Origin: ZC4RG35 sp036375695
Lineage (GTDB): Bacteria; Actinomycetota; Acidimicrobiia; Spongiisociales; ZC4RG35
Reading direction: 5' to 3'
DNA: 64,000 nt
NCBI GenBank assembly: GCA_036375695.1
Contig: DASVBU010000025.1
Location: 1-64,000 of the forward strand
The translations under genes and the position numbers were made by a program. Every line of letters starts with the position of its first letter. Positions within the stretch are counted from its first letter, which is position 1. Positions 55,603 through 64,000 of this stretch are shown here, piece by piece. The notes under the pieces were generated by a model, which saw only the letters and a list, made by a program, of their open reading frames with translations, made no database searches and was not told the DNA's origin.

Positions 55603-56669
55603 CCACGCTCCGACGGCCGTCGTCCGCCCTGACCCAGTTCGTGGTCGCTTCCCGGTACATGCCGGTGTTCATCGCCCTGGGCCTGCTCGTCGTGATAGCG
55701 GCCACCTGGGTTCCGGCGGCCCTGGGTGAGCAGGCGCTGCGCGCCATGGCAGCCGGTGGGGCGATTCTCGCCATCGCCGCCCTCGGGCAGATGCTGGTGA
55801 TCATGACCGCCGGTATCGATCTCTCCACGTCGAGCACGATCACCATGGCCGCGGTGCTGATGGTGGGGATCGGGAACCAGTCCGGTCAGCCACTGCTCCG
55901 GGCGATCCTCACCGCGATCGGGGTGGCCGCATTTATCGGGCTGGTCAATGGGATCCTCATCGGCGGGCTCAAGCTCAACCCCCTGATCGTCACGCTGGCG
56001 GTGGGCCAACTCGTGGTGGGCCTGGTGACTCGCTACTCGCGCGGATTCCCCGTCCAACTGCCGGTGCCCGAGCCCCTGTCCGATTGGACGGATGGCCGCT
56101 TGTTGGGCATGAGCAACGTCTTCTGGGTCGCGGCTGCCCTCACGCTCTTCCTGATCCTCGGATTCCGCTACACCACCCTGGGCCGCCGCTTCCAGTCGGT
56201 CGGCGCCAACCCGGTGGCCTCCCACGTGGTGGGCCTGCGGATCAATGTCTACCAGGTGGGGGCCTACGTGGTCGCCGCGGTCCTCTACGCCGCGGCCGGG
56301 ATCCTCCTCGCCGGTCAGCTGGAAGTACCCGGCGTGGCCGCGGGTCAGCCCTTCTTCCTCAGCCCGATAGCCGCAGTCGTCATCGGCGGGGCATCCCTGG
56401 CCGGCGGTCTCGCCAGCTCCTTCGCCACTTCCGTCGCCGCGTTCTTCCTCACCTGGCTCAACCAGGTGATGCGGGTGCTGGGCCTCTCCACGGCCTGGCA
56501 GAACGTGGTGTTCGGTGCGGTGATCATCGCCGGAATGCTGGTCTCAGGTGACCGGATCATCCGCATCGTGGAGCGAGTGCTCCGCGAGCGTCGGAGGGGC
56601 CGGAAGCCGGGAGGAAACACGAAATTGGAGATGAGCGGGTCGAGTCAGAAAGGAGAACCGACGTCCTGA
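55599..56669 (+). CDS. ABC transporter permease, CUT2 (ribose-type) family
   Basis: The 356-residue membrane protein has the BPD_transp_2 fold: AAGGAILAIAALGQMLVIMTAGIDLS, the EAA-like loop with NPVASHVVGLRINVYQV, and VVIGGASLAGG. About eight to ten membrane helices are expected. GTG 55599 overlaps the amidohydrolase stop. It pairs with the permease half of the fusion to make the heteromeric channel. The C-terminus is a short basic tail with no extra domain. Confidence 0.9.
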   Translation: MTTLRRPSSALTQFVVASRYMPVFIALGLLVVIAATWVPAALGEQALRAMAAGGAILAIAALGQMLVIMTAGIDLSTSSTITMAAVLMVGIGNQSGQPLLRAILTAIGVAAFIGLVNGILIGGLKLNPLIVTLAVGQLVVGLVTRYSRGFPVQLPVPEPLSDWTDGRLLGMSNVFWVAAALTLFLILGFRYTTLGRRFQSVGANPVASHVVGLRINVYQVGAYVVAAVLYAAAGILLAGQLEVPGVAAGQPFFLSPIAAVVIGGASLAGGLASSFATSVAAFFLTWLNQVMRVLGLSTAWQNVVFGAVIIAGMLVSGDRIIRIVERVLRERRRGRKPGGNTKLEMSGSSQKGEPTS

Positions 56670-56695
56670 CGAGCCAGTCTCGACGGAGGAGGAAT

Positions 56696-58066
56696 ATGAG
56701 AAGAGTCAGAGTGATCGGGTGGCTGGCGGTGCTGGCCCTCGTGATCGCCGCCTGTGGCGGTGGCACGCAGGGGTCCACCACCACAACTGCCGCCCCACAG
56801 ACGACGACCACGGCGGGTGACACCACCACCACCGCGGAGCCAGGCACCACACAGCCGCCATCGGACAACCCGCTGGAGGAATTCGGGGAGAGCCTGGATG
56901 CCGACCCGGCGTTGATCGAGAAGGCCTTGGGCCCGGTGACGCCGTCTGACGAGGCGAGCTGGAACATCGTTCTGGCTTCGATCGCCAGAGCCCATCAGGA
57001 CCTCGACGACGCAACGATCGCCAAGGCGATCGAGTGCTGGCGCAATGCCGAGTGCGACACCGGTTCCGGTGGCGACCTCGTGATGGGCTATGCCGACGGT
57101 GGTGGCAACGACGTCAACGTCTGGCGGTCGGTGAGCAAGATGGAAGCCGTCCTCCAGGCCCTGACGTACCCGGAGATCGGGACGATCGTGGCGACGGCCG
57201 CCAACTTCAACCCGGACCCGGCGGTGCACGCCAACGACATCCGGTTCCTGATCAACCGGGGCGTCGACTTCATCGTCGGCTACCCCGACATGGGCATCGC
57301 CATCGCCGACGCCATCAAGGAAGCAGACGACGCGGGGATCCCGTATGTGTCGTTCTCGGCCGGCTATGTCGGTCTGCCCGACCAGGAAGGCGCTCTCGTA
57401 CCCGGTGAGGACTACCTGACGGTGGTCGGTGAGGACCTGTGCGCGCTCGGTGAGAGCTTCGCCGAGATCCTCAACGAGAACGTCGGGGAGGGCAAGGTCG
57501 CCATCCTCGGTGGCACGCCGAACAACGCCCTGTCGCTGGGGTGGCAGCGGTGCACGATCGATGCGCTCGCCGACTCGATCACGCTGGTCAACCCGCCGGC
57601 CAACCGGGACACCACCACGGGTGACACCAACTGGTTCAACCCGATCATCCCCGACATCTTCGAGGGATTGCTGGTGGCCAACCCGGACATCCGGGGCTAC
57701 GCCTACGAGTACGCCGACGGCATGCTCTCCGGGTTCGACGCCTACGAGGAGCTCGACATCCCGATCGAGAACCTCACGCTGGCTCTCCGGACCGACGAGC
57801 AGAGCCTGTTCTGCGACTGGGCGGAGCGCAACGAGCCCACCTACAACATCTGGTATTCGGCCGGTGGCAACTTCCAGTCCCGGACCGGTGTCACCGCGGC
57901 CATGCTCCACATCAAGGGAGCTGAGGTTCCTGCGCAGATCATCGTCCCGCACGTGATGCGTCAGGTGACCGCGGACGACTGCGACCCGAACCGGCCCAAC
58001 CCGGTCGTGTCCGGCACGTCGCTCGTGCCCGACTCGATCCTGAGCCAGATGTTCCAGGCGGGTTAG
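56696..58066 (+). CDS. CUT2-type substrate-binding lipoprotein
   Basis: A lipobox VIAAC (Cys20) and a Thr-rich tether of about 30 residues precede a periplasmic-binding-protein type 1 domain (VMGYADGGGNDVNVW, LINRGVDFIVGYPD, GDTNWFNPIIPDIFEGLL). Four to five cysteines in the ligand domain are unusual for an actinobacterial binding protein. GGAGG lies 7 nt upstream of ATG 56696. The ligand is unknown; the family takes sugars, nucleosides and similar small polar compounds. Confidence 0.9.
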   Translation: MRRVRVIGWLAVLALVIAACGGGTQGSTTTTAAPQTTTTAGDTTTTAEPGTTQPPSDNPLEEFGESLDADPALIEKALGPVTPSDEASWNIVLASIARAHQDLDDATIAKAIECWRNAECDTGSGGDLVMGYADGGGNDVNVWRSVSKMEAVLQALTYPEIGTIVATAANFNPDPAVHANDIRFLINRGVDFIVGYPDMGIAIADAIKEADDAGIPYVSFSAGYVGLPDQEGALVPGEDYLTVVGEDLCALGESFAEILNENVGEGKVAILGGTPNNALSLGWQRCTIDALADSITLVNPPANRDTTTGDTNWFNPIIPDIFEGLLVANPDIRGYAYEYADGMLSGFDAYEELDIPIENLTLALRTDEQSLFCDWAERNEPTYNIWYSAGGNFQSRTGVTAAMLHIKGAEVPAQIIVPHVMRQVTADDCDPNRPNPVVSGTSLVPDSILSQMFQAG

Positions 58067-58073
58067 TAGCCAA

Positions 58074-59663
58074 GTGACCGAACGCGATCGTCGAGAGGGG
58101 TCGACCAACCCGGTCCTCGAGCTGACGGGCGTGTCCCGCCAGTTCGGAGCCGTTCGGGCTTTGACCAACGTCGACTTCGACTGTCGCCCCGGCGAGGTTC
58201 ACGCCTTGGTCGGGGAGAACGGGTCGGGCAAGTCGACCCTTCTCGGCATCGCGTCGGGTTTCGTCGAGCCCGACACCGGGGAGGTCCGGATCGGAGGGAA
58301 GCGTCTCCGCACCGATTCCCCGGCTCTCGCCCGCAAGCTCGGGCTGGCAATCGCCTATCAGGAGACCTCGCTCGTCCACGCCGAGCCGGTCAAGAACAAC
58401 CTCTACCTCGCCGCCGCCTTCGGTGAGCGGCCGCCGTATTGGAACCGGAAGCGGTGGGCCCGGAAACTGCTCGCCGAGTTCGATCTCGATCTCGAGCTGT
58501 TTCCCGACTCCCCGGCCGGCTTCCTCACACTGGCGGAACGGCAGCTCTTCGAAGTCGCCAAGGCGCTGGTGTCCAACCCCAAGGTGCTCCTCCTCGACGA
58601 GCCGACGACGGCTCTCGGCCCCGACGAGGTCGAGGCGCTGCATCGCACCGTCAAGGCGTGTCGCCAAAGGGGCGTGGGGGTGGTCTACGTCAGCCACCGC
58701 CTCCCCGAGATCATCGAGATAGCCGACCGCATCACGGTGCTGCGCGACGGTCGGAACGTGGGGACCTTCGACGCCCGGAAGGTCACCGAGCACGAACTCG
58801 TCGAGTTGATCGTCGGCCGACCCATCGAGGTCGCCTTCCCGCCACCGGCAGCCCGGCGGGCAGGGGATCGCGAGGTCCTGGTGGTCGACGGTCTCCAGGG
58901 CCAGTCCTTCGGACCGGTCAGCTTCACGCTGGAGGCAGGCGAAGTGGTCGGTATCGCCGGGGCGGAGGGCAACGGCCAGCCGCAGCTGTTCGACTGTCTC
59001 GCCGGAAGGGTTCCGCCCAAGGCGGGGCGAGTGGTGTGCGACGGGAAGGAGCTCACCCTCATCTCCACCCACGAGGCGGCCAGGGCCGGGATCATGCTGT
59101 TGCCGGGCGACCGCAAACGCGAGGCGCTGATGCCGGTGCTGGGGGTGCGGGTCAACTCGACCATCCAGTCCTTGGGGAACTTCGCAGTCGGCGGCCTGCT
59201 GCGGAGGAGAAAGGAGCGCCGGGCGGTCACCGATCTCATCGAAGAGCTGGAGATCCGAACGCCGTCGCTGGAGCAGCCGGTGGAGTTCCTCTCCGGCGGC
59301 AACGCCCAGAAGGTCTCGGTGTCCCGGACCTTCCTGCGGGAGCCCGTGGTGATCATGGCCTACGAGCCCACCCAGGGAGTCGACGTCGGCTCCCGCTTCG
59401 ACATCTACAAGGCGCTTCGGAAGCGCACCGACACAGGTGCCGCCCTCCTGATCAAGTCGTCGGACCCCATCGAGCTGGCCGGTCTCTGCGACCGGGTCCT
59501 GGTCATGTCCCGGGGCACCATCGTGGAGGAGATACCGGGCGACGAGCTGGACGAGAGGCGGATCACCGAGGCCATCGTTCGCGGCCCCGGCCTGGCCCGC
59601 TCTGGACGCTCGCCTCTGGGCGTGGCCATGCCCAAGTCCTCGAGCGCGGGGAACGGCGGATGA
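58074..59663 (+). CDS. CUT2-type ABC transporter ATP-binding protein, two-domain
   Basis: The 529-residue protein holds two ABC domains, as in RbsA/XylG. Domain 1 has an intact Walker A GENGSGKST (47-55) and Walker B LLLDEPTTAL but its signature reads LTLAERQ instead of LSxGE. Domain 2 has the degenerate Walker A GAEGNGQPQ usual for the second half, with a good signature LSGGNAQK. It energises both permeases. The stop overlaps the fusion gene as ATGA. Confidence 0.9.
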   Translation: MTERDRREGSTNPVLELTGVSRQFGAVRALTNVDFDCRPGEVHALVGENGSGKSTLLGIASGFVEPDTGEVRIGGKRLRTDSPALARKLGLAIAYQETSLVHAEPVKNNLYLAAAFGERPPYWNRKRWARKLLAEFDLDLELFPDSPAGFLTLAERQLFEVAKALVSNPKVLLLDEPTTALGPDEVEALHRTVKACRQRGVGVVYVSHRLPEIIEIADRITVLRDGRNVGTFDARKVTEHELVELIVGRPIEVAFPPPAARRAGDREVLVVDGLQGQSFGPVSFTLEAGEVVGIAGAEGNGQPQLFDCLAGRVPPKAGRVVCDGKELTLISTHEAARAGIMLLPGDRKREALMPVLGVRVNSTIQSLGNFAVGGLLRRRKERRAVTDLIEELEIRTPSLEQPVEFLSGGNAQKVSVSRTFLREPVVIMAYEPTQGVDVGSRFDIYKALRKRTDTGAALLIKSSDPIELAGLCDRVLVMSRGTIVEEIPGDELDERRITEAIVRGPGLARSGRSPLGVAMPKSSSAGNGG

Positions 59664-62134
59664 GCGTCCCCATCGAATCCACCCGCATGGATCGGCTCCG
59701 CCAGAAATGGCGGATGGTGGTGCGCGAGGCGAGAGAGAAGAACCGATGGCGGAAGATCATCCGGTTCCGGCTCTGGATGCCCATCGTCCTCCAGACGATC
59801 TTCGTCATCGGCCTGGCTCTCTACACCAACTCACGGTTCCCGGGCTTCCTCAACGCCAACAACATCAAACAGCTGCTCATTCTGGCGCTGCCTCTGATCG
59901 TCTCCGCGATCGCCCAGACCCATGCCCTCCTGGTCGGTTACATCGACCTGTCGGTGGGTGCGATGATCAGTCTCGGTGTGGTGATCGCCTCGTTCCAGAT
60001 AGGGGCCTCGGCCACACCGGGCCAGATCTTCATCGGGATGGCCCTGATCCTCGGGTGTGCCGTGGCGCTCGGCCTGGTCAACTCTCTGCTCATCCGGGGC
60101 GCCAAGATCCCTTCGATCATCGTGACGCTGGCCACGATGAGCATCCTCAACGGTTTCTCGCTCAACATGCGCCCGTCGGCGCAGGGCGTGATCAGCCCGA
60201 CCCTGGTGGGCTGGCTGACGGCGTCGGTGGGCCCGATCCCGATCGCTTTCATCGTCGTCGCCCTCGGCGCGGCGGCACTCGACGCCTGGCTTCATGGATC
60301 GGGGTCGGGTCTCGAGCTGCGGGCGGTCGGTTACGACGACCGGGCGGCGCGGCGGAGCGGCGTGCGCACCACCTGGATCCGGGTCAGAGCCCTCCTCCTC
60401 AGCGCCATCCTCGCCGCGGTGGCCTCGTTCCTGGTCATGGCCCGGTCTCCGATCGGCAACGCCCAGATCGGCGACACCTTCGCCCTGTCCAGCATCACGG
60501 CGGCGGTCCTCGGCGGCGCCTCCCTCGCCGGCGGCCGAGCGACGTTCATCGGCTCCACCGTGGCCTCGATCCTCCTCGCGCTGATCCTCACGGTCCTGCC
60601 CTACCTGGGCCTCTCCAACACCGACGGGCTGATGATCATCGGGGCGCTGGTGCTCCTCGGCGTGATCCTCTTCCAGGTGGGCGACCTCAAGGAGCTGGTG
60701 AAGCGGAACTACAAGCGGGCCCGCCGCCTCGTCATCGGGTCCCGCCCGCCCAAGCCGGTGCAGCTCCCGGTGTTCTTCCCCGAGGGAACCGCCGTCCAGG
60801 TGATGTCCAATGGCCGGAAGCTGATCAAGGGCGGGACGGTGCTCAGCCTCGACCCGCAGGTTGGTGACTTCGCCCAGGGTGACGTGCTCATCGAAGGCTC
60901 CAAGATCGTGGCGGTCGGTCCCGGGCTCAACGGCTCGATGGGGGGCACCGAGGTCATCGACGCCACCGGGATGATCGTGATGCCCGGGTTCGTCGACACC
61001 CACCGGCACATCTGGGAAGGGCTGCTCCGCAACATCGGCACCGACGTGCCATTGGAGGGTCGCACCTCCTACATCACCTTCGTGCTCCACAAGCTGGCGC
61101 CGGCGTTCCGCCCCGAGGACGCGTACGTCGGGAACCTGGTCTCCGCATTGGGGGCCATCGACGCCGGGATCACGACTCTGCTCGACTGGTCCCATATCCA
61201 GGGGTCTCCGGCGCACACCGACGCAGTGGTCCAGGCCTTGAGGGACTCCGGGATGCGGGCGGTGTTCGCCTACGGGTTCCCCTGGTGGGGCAAGTGGGAG
61301 GAGAGGCAGCCGTCCTGGTTCGTCCGTTGCGCCACGGAGCACTTCTCCACCAAGGACCAGCTCCTCACACTGGCCCTCGCCGCGCCGGGCCCCGAGTTCA
61401 CCGACTTCGAGGTGACCCGGGACCACTGGAAGCTGGCCCGGGAGACCGAGGCACGCATAACCACACATGTCGGGGTCGGGACGTACGGCCAGGAGAGGAA
61501 GGTGCAGCGATTCGGCGAGGCAGGTCTGCTCGGCCCGGACACGACCTACATCCACTGCACCACGCTCAACGACACCGAGATCCAGATGATCGTGGACACG
61601 GGCGGGACCGTCTCCCTGGCCTCGCCGGTGGAGATGATGATGGGGCACGGCATGCCCCCGATCCAGAAGTTCCTCGACCGCGGCCTATCGCCCAGTCTGA
61701 GCGTCGACGTCGAGACCAACGTCCCGGCCGACATGTTCAACCAGATGCGCAACGTTCTCGCCTTGCAGCGGTCGATCGCCGCCGAGTCGGGCAAGCCGAT
61801 GGCGACACCACGGGACGTCCTGACCTGGGCCACGGTCGAGGGCGCCCGCGCCAACGGCCTTGACCACAAGACGGGGACCCTGACGCCGGGCAAGGAGGCG
61901 GACCTGATCATGCTCCGGACCGACCGTCTCAACGCCACGCCGATCAACGACCCGGCCGCTGCCGTGGTGCTCGGGATGGACACCTCGAACGTCGACACGG
62001 TGGTCATCGCCGGGCGGGTGATGAAGCGGAACGGGCGCCTGCTCCGTGTCGACTGGAAGGCCGTCCGGGAGGCCGCGCTCGCGGCCCGGGATCACGTCAT
62101 CGAGCGATCCGGCTTCAAGCTGCCCAAGATCTGA
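59660..62134 (+). CDS. ABC permease-amidohydrolase fusion protein
   Basis: A single 824-residue frame. Residues 1-345 form a CUT2-type permease: LVGYIDLSVGAM near 92-103, AVGYDDRAARRSGVR loop at 222-236, and AVLGGASLAGG at 282-292. After a basic stretch (345-362) comes an amidohydrolase (about 375-824). Its five metal/catalytic positions are intact: His448 and His450 (THRH), His603, His632 and Asp683. The acid that follows the third His by three residues in typical deaminases is Val606. The C-terminus being cytoplasmic, the hydrolase would face the incoming substrate. ATG 59660 overlaps the ATPase stop. Confidence 0.9.
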   Translation: MSVPIESTRMDRLRQKWRMVVREAREKNRWRKIIRFRLWMPIVLQTIFVIGLALYTNSRFPGFLNANNIKQLLILALPLIVSAIAQTHALLVGYIDLSVGAMISLGVVIASFQIGASATPGQIFIGMALILGCAVALGLVNSLLIRGAKIPSIIVTLATMSILNGFSLNMRPSAQGVISPTLVGWLTASVGPIPIAFIVVALGAAALDAWLHGSGSGLELRAVGYDDRAARRSGVRTTWIRVRALLLSAILAAVASFLVMARSPIGNAQIGDTFALSSITAAVLGGASLAGGRATFIGSTVASILLALILTVLPYLGLSNTDGLMIIGALVLLGVILFQVGDLKELVKRNYKRARRLVIGSRPPKPVQLPVFFPEGTAVQVMSNGRKLIKGGTVLSLDPQVGDFAQGDVLIEGSKIVAVGPGLNGSMGGTEVIDATGMIVMPGFVDTHRHIWEGLLRNIGTDVPLEGRTSYITFVLHKLAPAFRPEDAYVGNLVSALGAIDAGITTLLDWSHIQGSPAHTDAVVQALRDSGMRAVFAYGFPWWGKWEERQPSWFVRCATEHFSTKDQLLTLALAAPGPEFTDFEVTRDHWKLARETEARITTHVGVGTYGQERKVQRFGEAGLLGPDTTYIHCTTLNDTEIQMIVDTGGTVSLASPVEMMMGHGMPPIQKFLDRGLSPSLSVDVETNVPADMFNQMRNVLALQRSIAAESGKPMATPRDVLTWATVEGARANGLDHKTGTLTPGKEADLIMLRTDRLNATPINDPAAAVVLGMDTSNVDTVVIAGRVMKRNGRLLRVDWKAVREAALAARDHVIERSGFKLPKI

Positions 62135-62192
62135 GGCACGCGGCGGGGAGAAATCTCTCGCATCGTCGACCGCCGACCTGCATGATTCGCCG

Positions 62193-62993
62193 ATGGATCG
62201 GCGAAAAGTGCGCATAGCCGCCCAACTGCACCCGCAGCAGGGCGAGTTCGGGTCGCTCCGCGAGGCGGCCGTCGAGGCCGAGGCCCTCGGATTCGACATC
62301 GTCTACACCTGGGACCACTTCTTCCCGCTCTACGGGAACCCGGATGGGGAGCACTACGAGTGCTTCACCACACTGGCATCCCTGGCGGAGGCGACGGAGA
62401 GGGTCGAGATCGGGCCCCTCGTCGCCTGCAACTCGTATCGAAATCCTCAACTGGTGGCCGACATGGCCCGCACGATCGATCACATCTCGGGCGGGAGGTT
62501 CATCCTCGGTCTCGGGTCGGGCTGGAAGAAGCGCGACTACGACGAGTACGGATACGAGTTCGGGACCAAGGGTTCGAGGCTGCGGGATCTCGAGCGGAAC
62601 CTGCCGGTCATCGAGAGCCGTCTGGCGGCCCTCAACCCGCCGCCCGTTCGTCGCATGCCGATCCTCATCGCCGGCACGGGCGAGACGATCACACTCCGGT
62701 TGGTCGCCCGGCATGCCGACTCCTGGCACGCGTCGTTCCCGGACCATCCAGACGAACTGGTGCCCAAGGTCGAGGCCCTGCTCCGTTGGTGCGAGGTCGA
62801 AGGGAGGGACCCCGCCGATGTCGAATGGGGCCTGGGCGTGGAGCCCTACGACCTGTCTCGGTTCCTCGACGAGGACGCCGAGACCTATCTGGAGATGGGT
62901 TTCACCCAGTTCACCCTCGGCTTCGACGGACCCGGCTGGGACGTGTCGAAAGGGCGCGACTGGCTCGTCTGGAGGGACTCGATCAGCGCCTGA
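62193..62993 (+). CDS. luciferase-like F420-type oxidoreductase
   Basis: The 266-residue LLM-class protein shows AAQLHPQQGEFGSLREAAVEAE at the start, YTWDHFFPLYG, and ISGGRFILGLGSGWKKRDYDEYG, the pattern of F420-dependent LLM oxidoreductases. It begins at ATG 62193, 58 nt after the fusion gene, with no terminator visible between, so it may be the last gene of the operon. Substrate unknown. Confidence 0.87.
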   Translation: MDRRKVRIAAQLHPQQGEFGSLREAAVEAEALGFDIVYTWDHFFPLYGNPDGEHYECFTTLASLAEATERVEIGPLVACNSYRNPQLVADMARTIDHISGGRFILGLGSGWKKRDYDEYGYEFGTKGSRLRDLERNLPVIESRLAALNPPPVRRMPILIAGTGETITLRLVARHADSWHASFPDHPDELVPKVEALLRWCEVEGRDPADVEWGLGVEPYDLSRFLDEDAETYLEMGFTQFTLGFDGPGWDVSKGRDWLVWRDSISA

Positions 62994-63077
62994 CCGGGGT
63001 CCGACGAGGTCGCGAAACTTTTCGAGCGATCCGGTTTGCCCGACCCGGTGGCATGGTCTACCTTGCCGTCACCGGAT

Positions 63078-63220
63078 CGGGGGAAACCCCGAACCGGGAC
63101 GGACTCCACCGAGAGGTGGATCCGGAACCCGGATGGTGGAACCGCCTTAGGGATTGGGAGCACGATCCGGGTCGAAGACCCCGAGGGGGTGATGACTTCG
63201 GTCGCCACTCACTCGGGGTC
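63078..63220. other. cluster of stable hairpins in the convergent intergenic region
   Basis: Three folds follow in series on the plus strand: CGGGG-GAAA-CCCCG (63078-63091); a 15-pair interrupted hairpin with GAGA loop (63094-63132); and GACCCCGAG/CTCGGGGTC arms (63177-63185, 63212-63220) enclosing an inner stem with TTCG loop. Either a structured RNA or back-to-back terminators of the converging genes. No known riboswitch motif recognised. The 244 nt between 62993 and 63238 hold no gene. Confidence 0.4.
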
Positions 63221-63237
63221 TCTCGCGTTCCGGCGTC

Positions 63238-64000
63238 TCACGCCTCCGATCCGAGAGGCTGCGGGGCGAGGACCCCGACCTCGCTGAAGTCCCGCGTGCG
63301 GGACAACCACGTCATGGTGGTGATCGTGCCGACCAGCAGAACCACGCCCAGCCACTGCGACGGGGCCAGCGCCCGGTTGAAGACCACGTAGCCGATGATC
63401 GTGGCGGTGATCGGGAAGGCCAGCTCGCCGATCGTGGCAGCCGAAGCGGGCGTCGAACGTAGGCCCCGGTAGTAGAGCAGAAGTGCCAGCAGACCCGGGA
63501 CGAGGGCCAGGGCCACCACACCTGCCATCTCTCGTCCGGTCAGGTCGAAGATCGGGGAGTCACCGAGATCAAGGCTCATGATCACTGCCGCGGCGGGGAG
63601 CCCGATGCCGAACCGCAACGCGGTGAGGGTCTGGAAGCTCAGTTTCGGGGCGAGACGGCGGCCCAGGACGGTCCCCAGACCCCACAGGGCCGCCGCACCC
63701 AGTGCCAGCAACGCAGGCACCAGCGCCGACACCGAGACGTTGAACGGATCCTGGAACGCGACCAGATAGGCGCCGATCACCGCCACCGTCAGGAACAGAC
63801 CGAATCTGGGGAGGAGCTTCTCCTTGAGGATGAGCCACGCTCCCAGCACTGCGATCAGGGGCTGCATCTTCTGGAGCAACAGCGGAGTGGTCGGGTCCCC
63901 GTAGGTGAATGCGCGGGTGAACAGCACCGTGGCCAATGCGGAGGCGCCGGCTCCGATCACGAAGGCGGCGAGCCAGTCACCGGCATCGAGACGGCGGAGC
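63238..64000 (-). CDS. EamA-type (DMT) transporter, 5' end outside window
   Basis: The visible 254 residues include about eight hydrophobic segments with two EamA repeats (FTYGDPTTPLLLQKMQPLIAVLGAWLILKEKL and ELAFPITATIIGYVVFNRALAPSQWLGVVLLV). The stop is 63238-63240. The frame is open to the window edge, so the start lies beyond 64000. A drug/metabolite or amino-acid-type exporter; substrate unknown. It converges on the catabolic cluster. Confidence 0.88.
   Translation of the reverse strand, partial: LRRLDAGDWLAAFVIGAGASALATVLFTRAFTYGDPTTPLLLQKMQPLIAVLGAWLILKEKLLPRFGLFLTVAVIGAYLVAFQDPFNVSVSALVPALLALGAAALWGLGTVLGRRLAPKLSFQTLTALRFGIGLPAAAVIMSLDLGDSPIFDLTGREMAGVVALALVPGLLALLLYYRGLRSTPASAATIGELAFPITATIIGYVVFNRALAPSQWLGVVLLVGTITTMTWLSRTRDFSEVGVLAPQPLGSEA

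Noticed and set aside
58439..59659. Open frame continuing upstream of the permease-amidohydrolase fusion, giving a 1231-residue reading
   Set aside because: It runs antiphase through the ATPase gene and reads as Arg/Gly/Pro-rich nonsense; ATG 59660 with ATGA overlap is the natural start.
59831..61648. 605-residue minus-strand open frame over the fusion gene
   Set aside because: Composition of Gly/Arg/Asp/His runs typical of antisense GC-rich frames; no start context or motif.
62994..63237. Known riboswitch (cobalamin, ydaO, SAM, ZTP considered)
   Set aside because: No match to the conserved core of these classes by eye, and the neighbouring gene downstream is on the opposite strand.

Overview
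The window is a high-GC (roughly two-thirds G+C) chromosomal segment of an actinobacterium. An uncultured Acidimicrobiia-like lineage is my best guess, by inference only. Pointers are the eno-ftsB-DUF501-ppx block, a nickel superoxide dismutase, two luciferase-like monooxygenases of F420-family type, a CGNR regulator, and seven lipoproteins whose lipobox cysteine is followed by a long Thr-rich tether. I see no phage, insertion sequence or CRISPR array. Most of the window reads as ordinary chromosome with tightly packed, often 4-nt-overlapping genes.

Layout. 1-3608: TetR fragment, a GNAT protein, then argG-argH. 3735-9445 (minus): 2-oxoacid:ferredoxin oxidoreductase korAB, an amidase, a DUF3048 lipoprotein and a double-ACT protein. 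9506-10899: divergent pair of a signal-peptidase-like/AlkA glycosylase fusion and nickel superoxide dismutase sodN. 10955-18649: PGPGW membrane protein, metG, two tandem paralogous lipoproteins, deoC, an aldehyde dehydrogenase and a half-length aldehyde dehydrogenase. 18685-24777 (minus): a complete peptide-type ABC importer. 24911-27177 (minus): two alpha/beta hydrolases flanking 6-phosphogluconolactonase. 27348-31659: rplY, pth, glpK, a CDP-alcohol phosphatidyltransferase and an NAD-dependent epimerase. 31709-40783: mfd, a parvulin lipoprotein, mazG, eno, ftsB, DUF501, ppx and tRNA-Leu(UAA). 40861-43048: OsmC, CGNR regulator and four small proteins.

43113-63237 is the accessory-looking part. 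It holds a class III aminotransferase, a luciferase-like monooxygenase, a beta-lactamase-like lipoprotein, an XRE-cupin regulator with an SDR protein, and an L-2-hydroxyglutarate-oxidase-like flavoprotein. These are followed by a ten-gene translationally coupled operon (49235-62134): hydroxyacid dehydrogenase, bicupin, M24 protein, thiamine-dependent E1 alpha and beta without E2/E3, a degenerate amidohydrolase, CUT2-type permease, binding protein, double ATPase, and a second permease fused in one polypeptide to an apparently intact amidohydrolase. A luciferase-like enzyme follows 58 nt later. I read this as an uptake-plus-catabolism system for an unknown small, probably nitrogen-containing compound. 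The permease-amidohydrolase fusion would place a hydrolase on the cytoplasmic side of the importer. The window ends in a convergent EamA transporter that runs off the edge.

Other highlights are the SodX-like/AlkA fusion beside a nickel superoxide dismutase with a changed metal hook (Tyr for Pro), period-7 intergenic repeats, and perfect hairpins built around stop codons without a T-tract.
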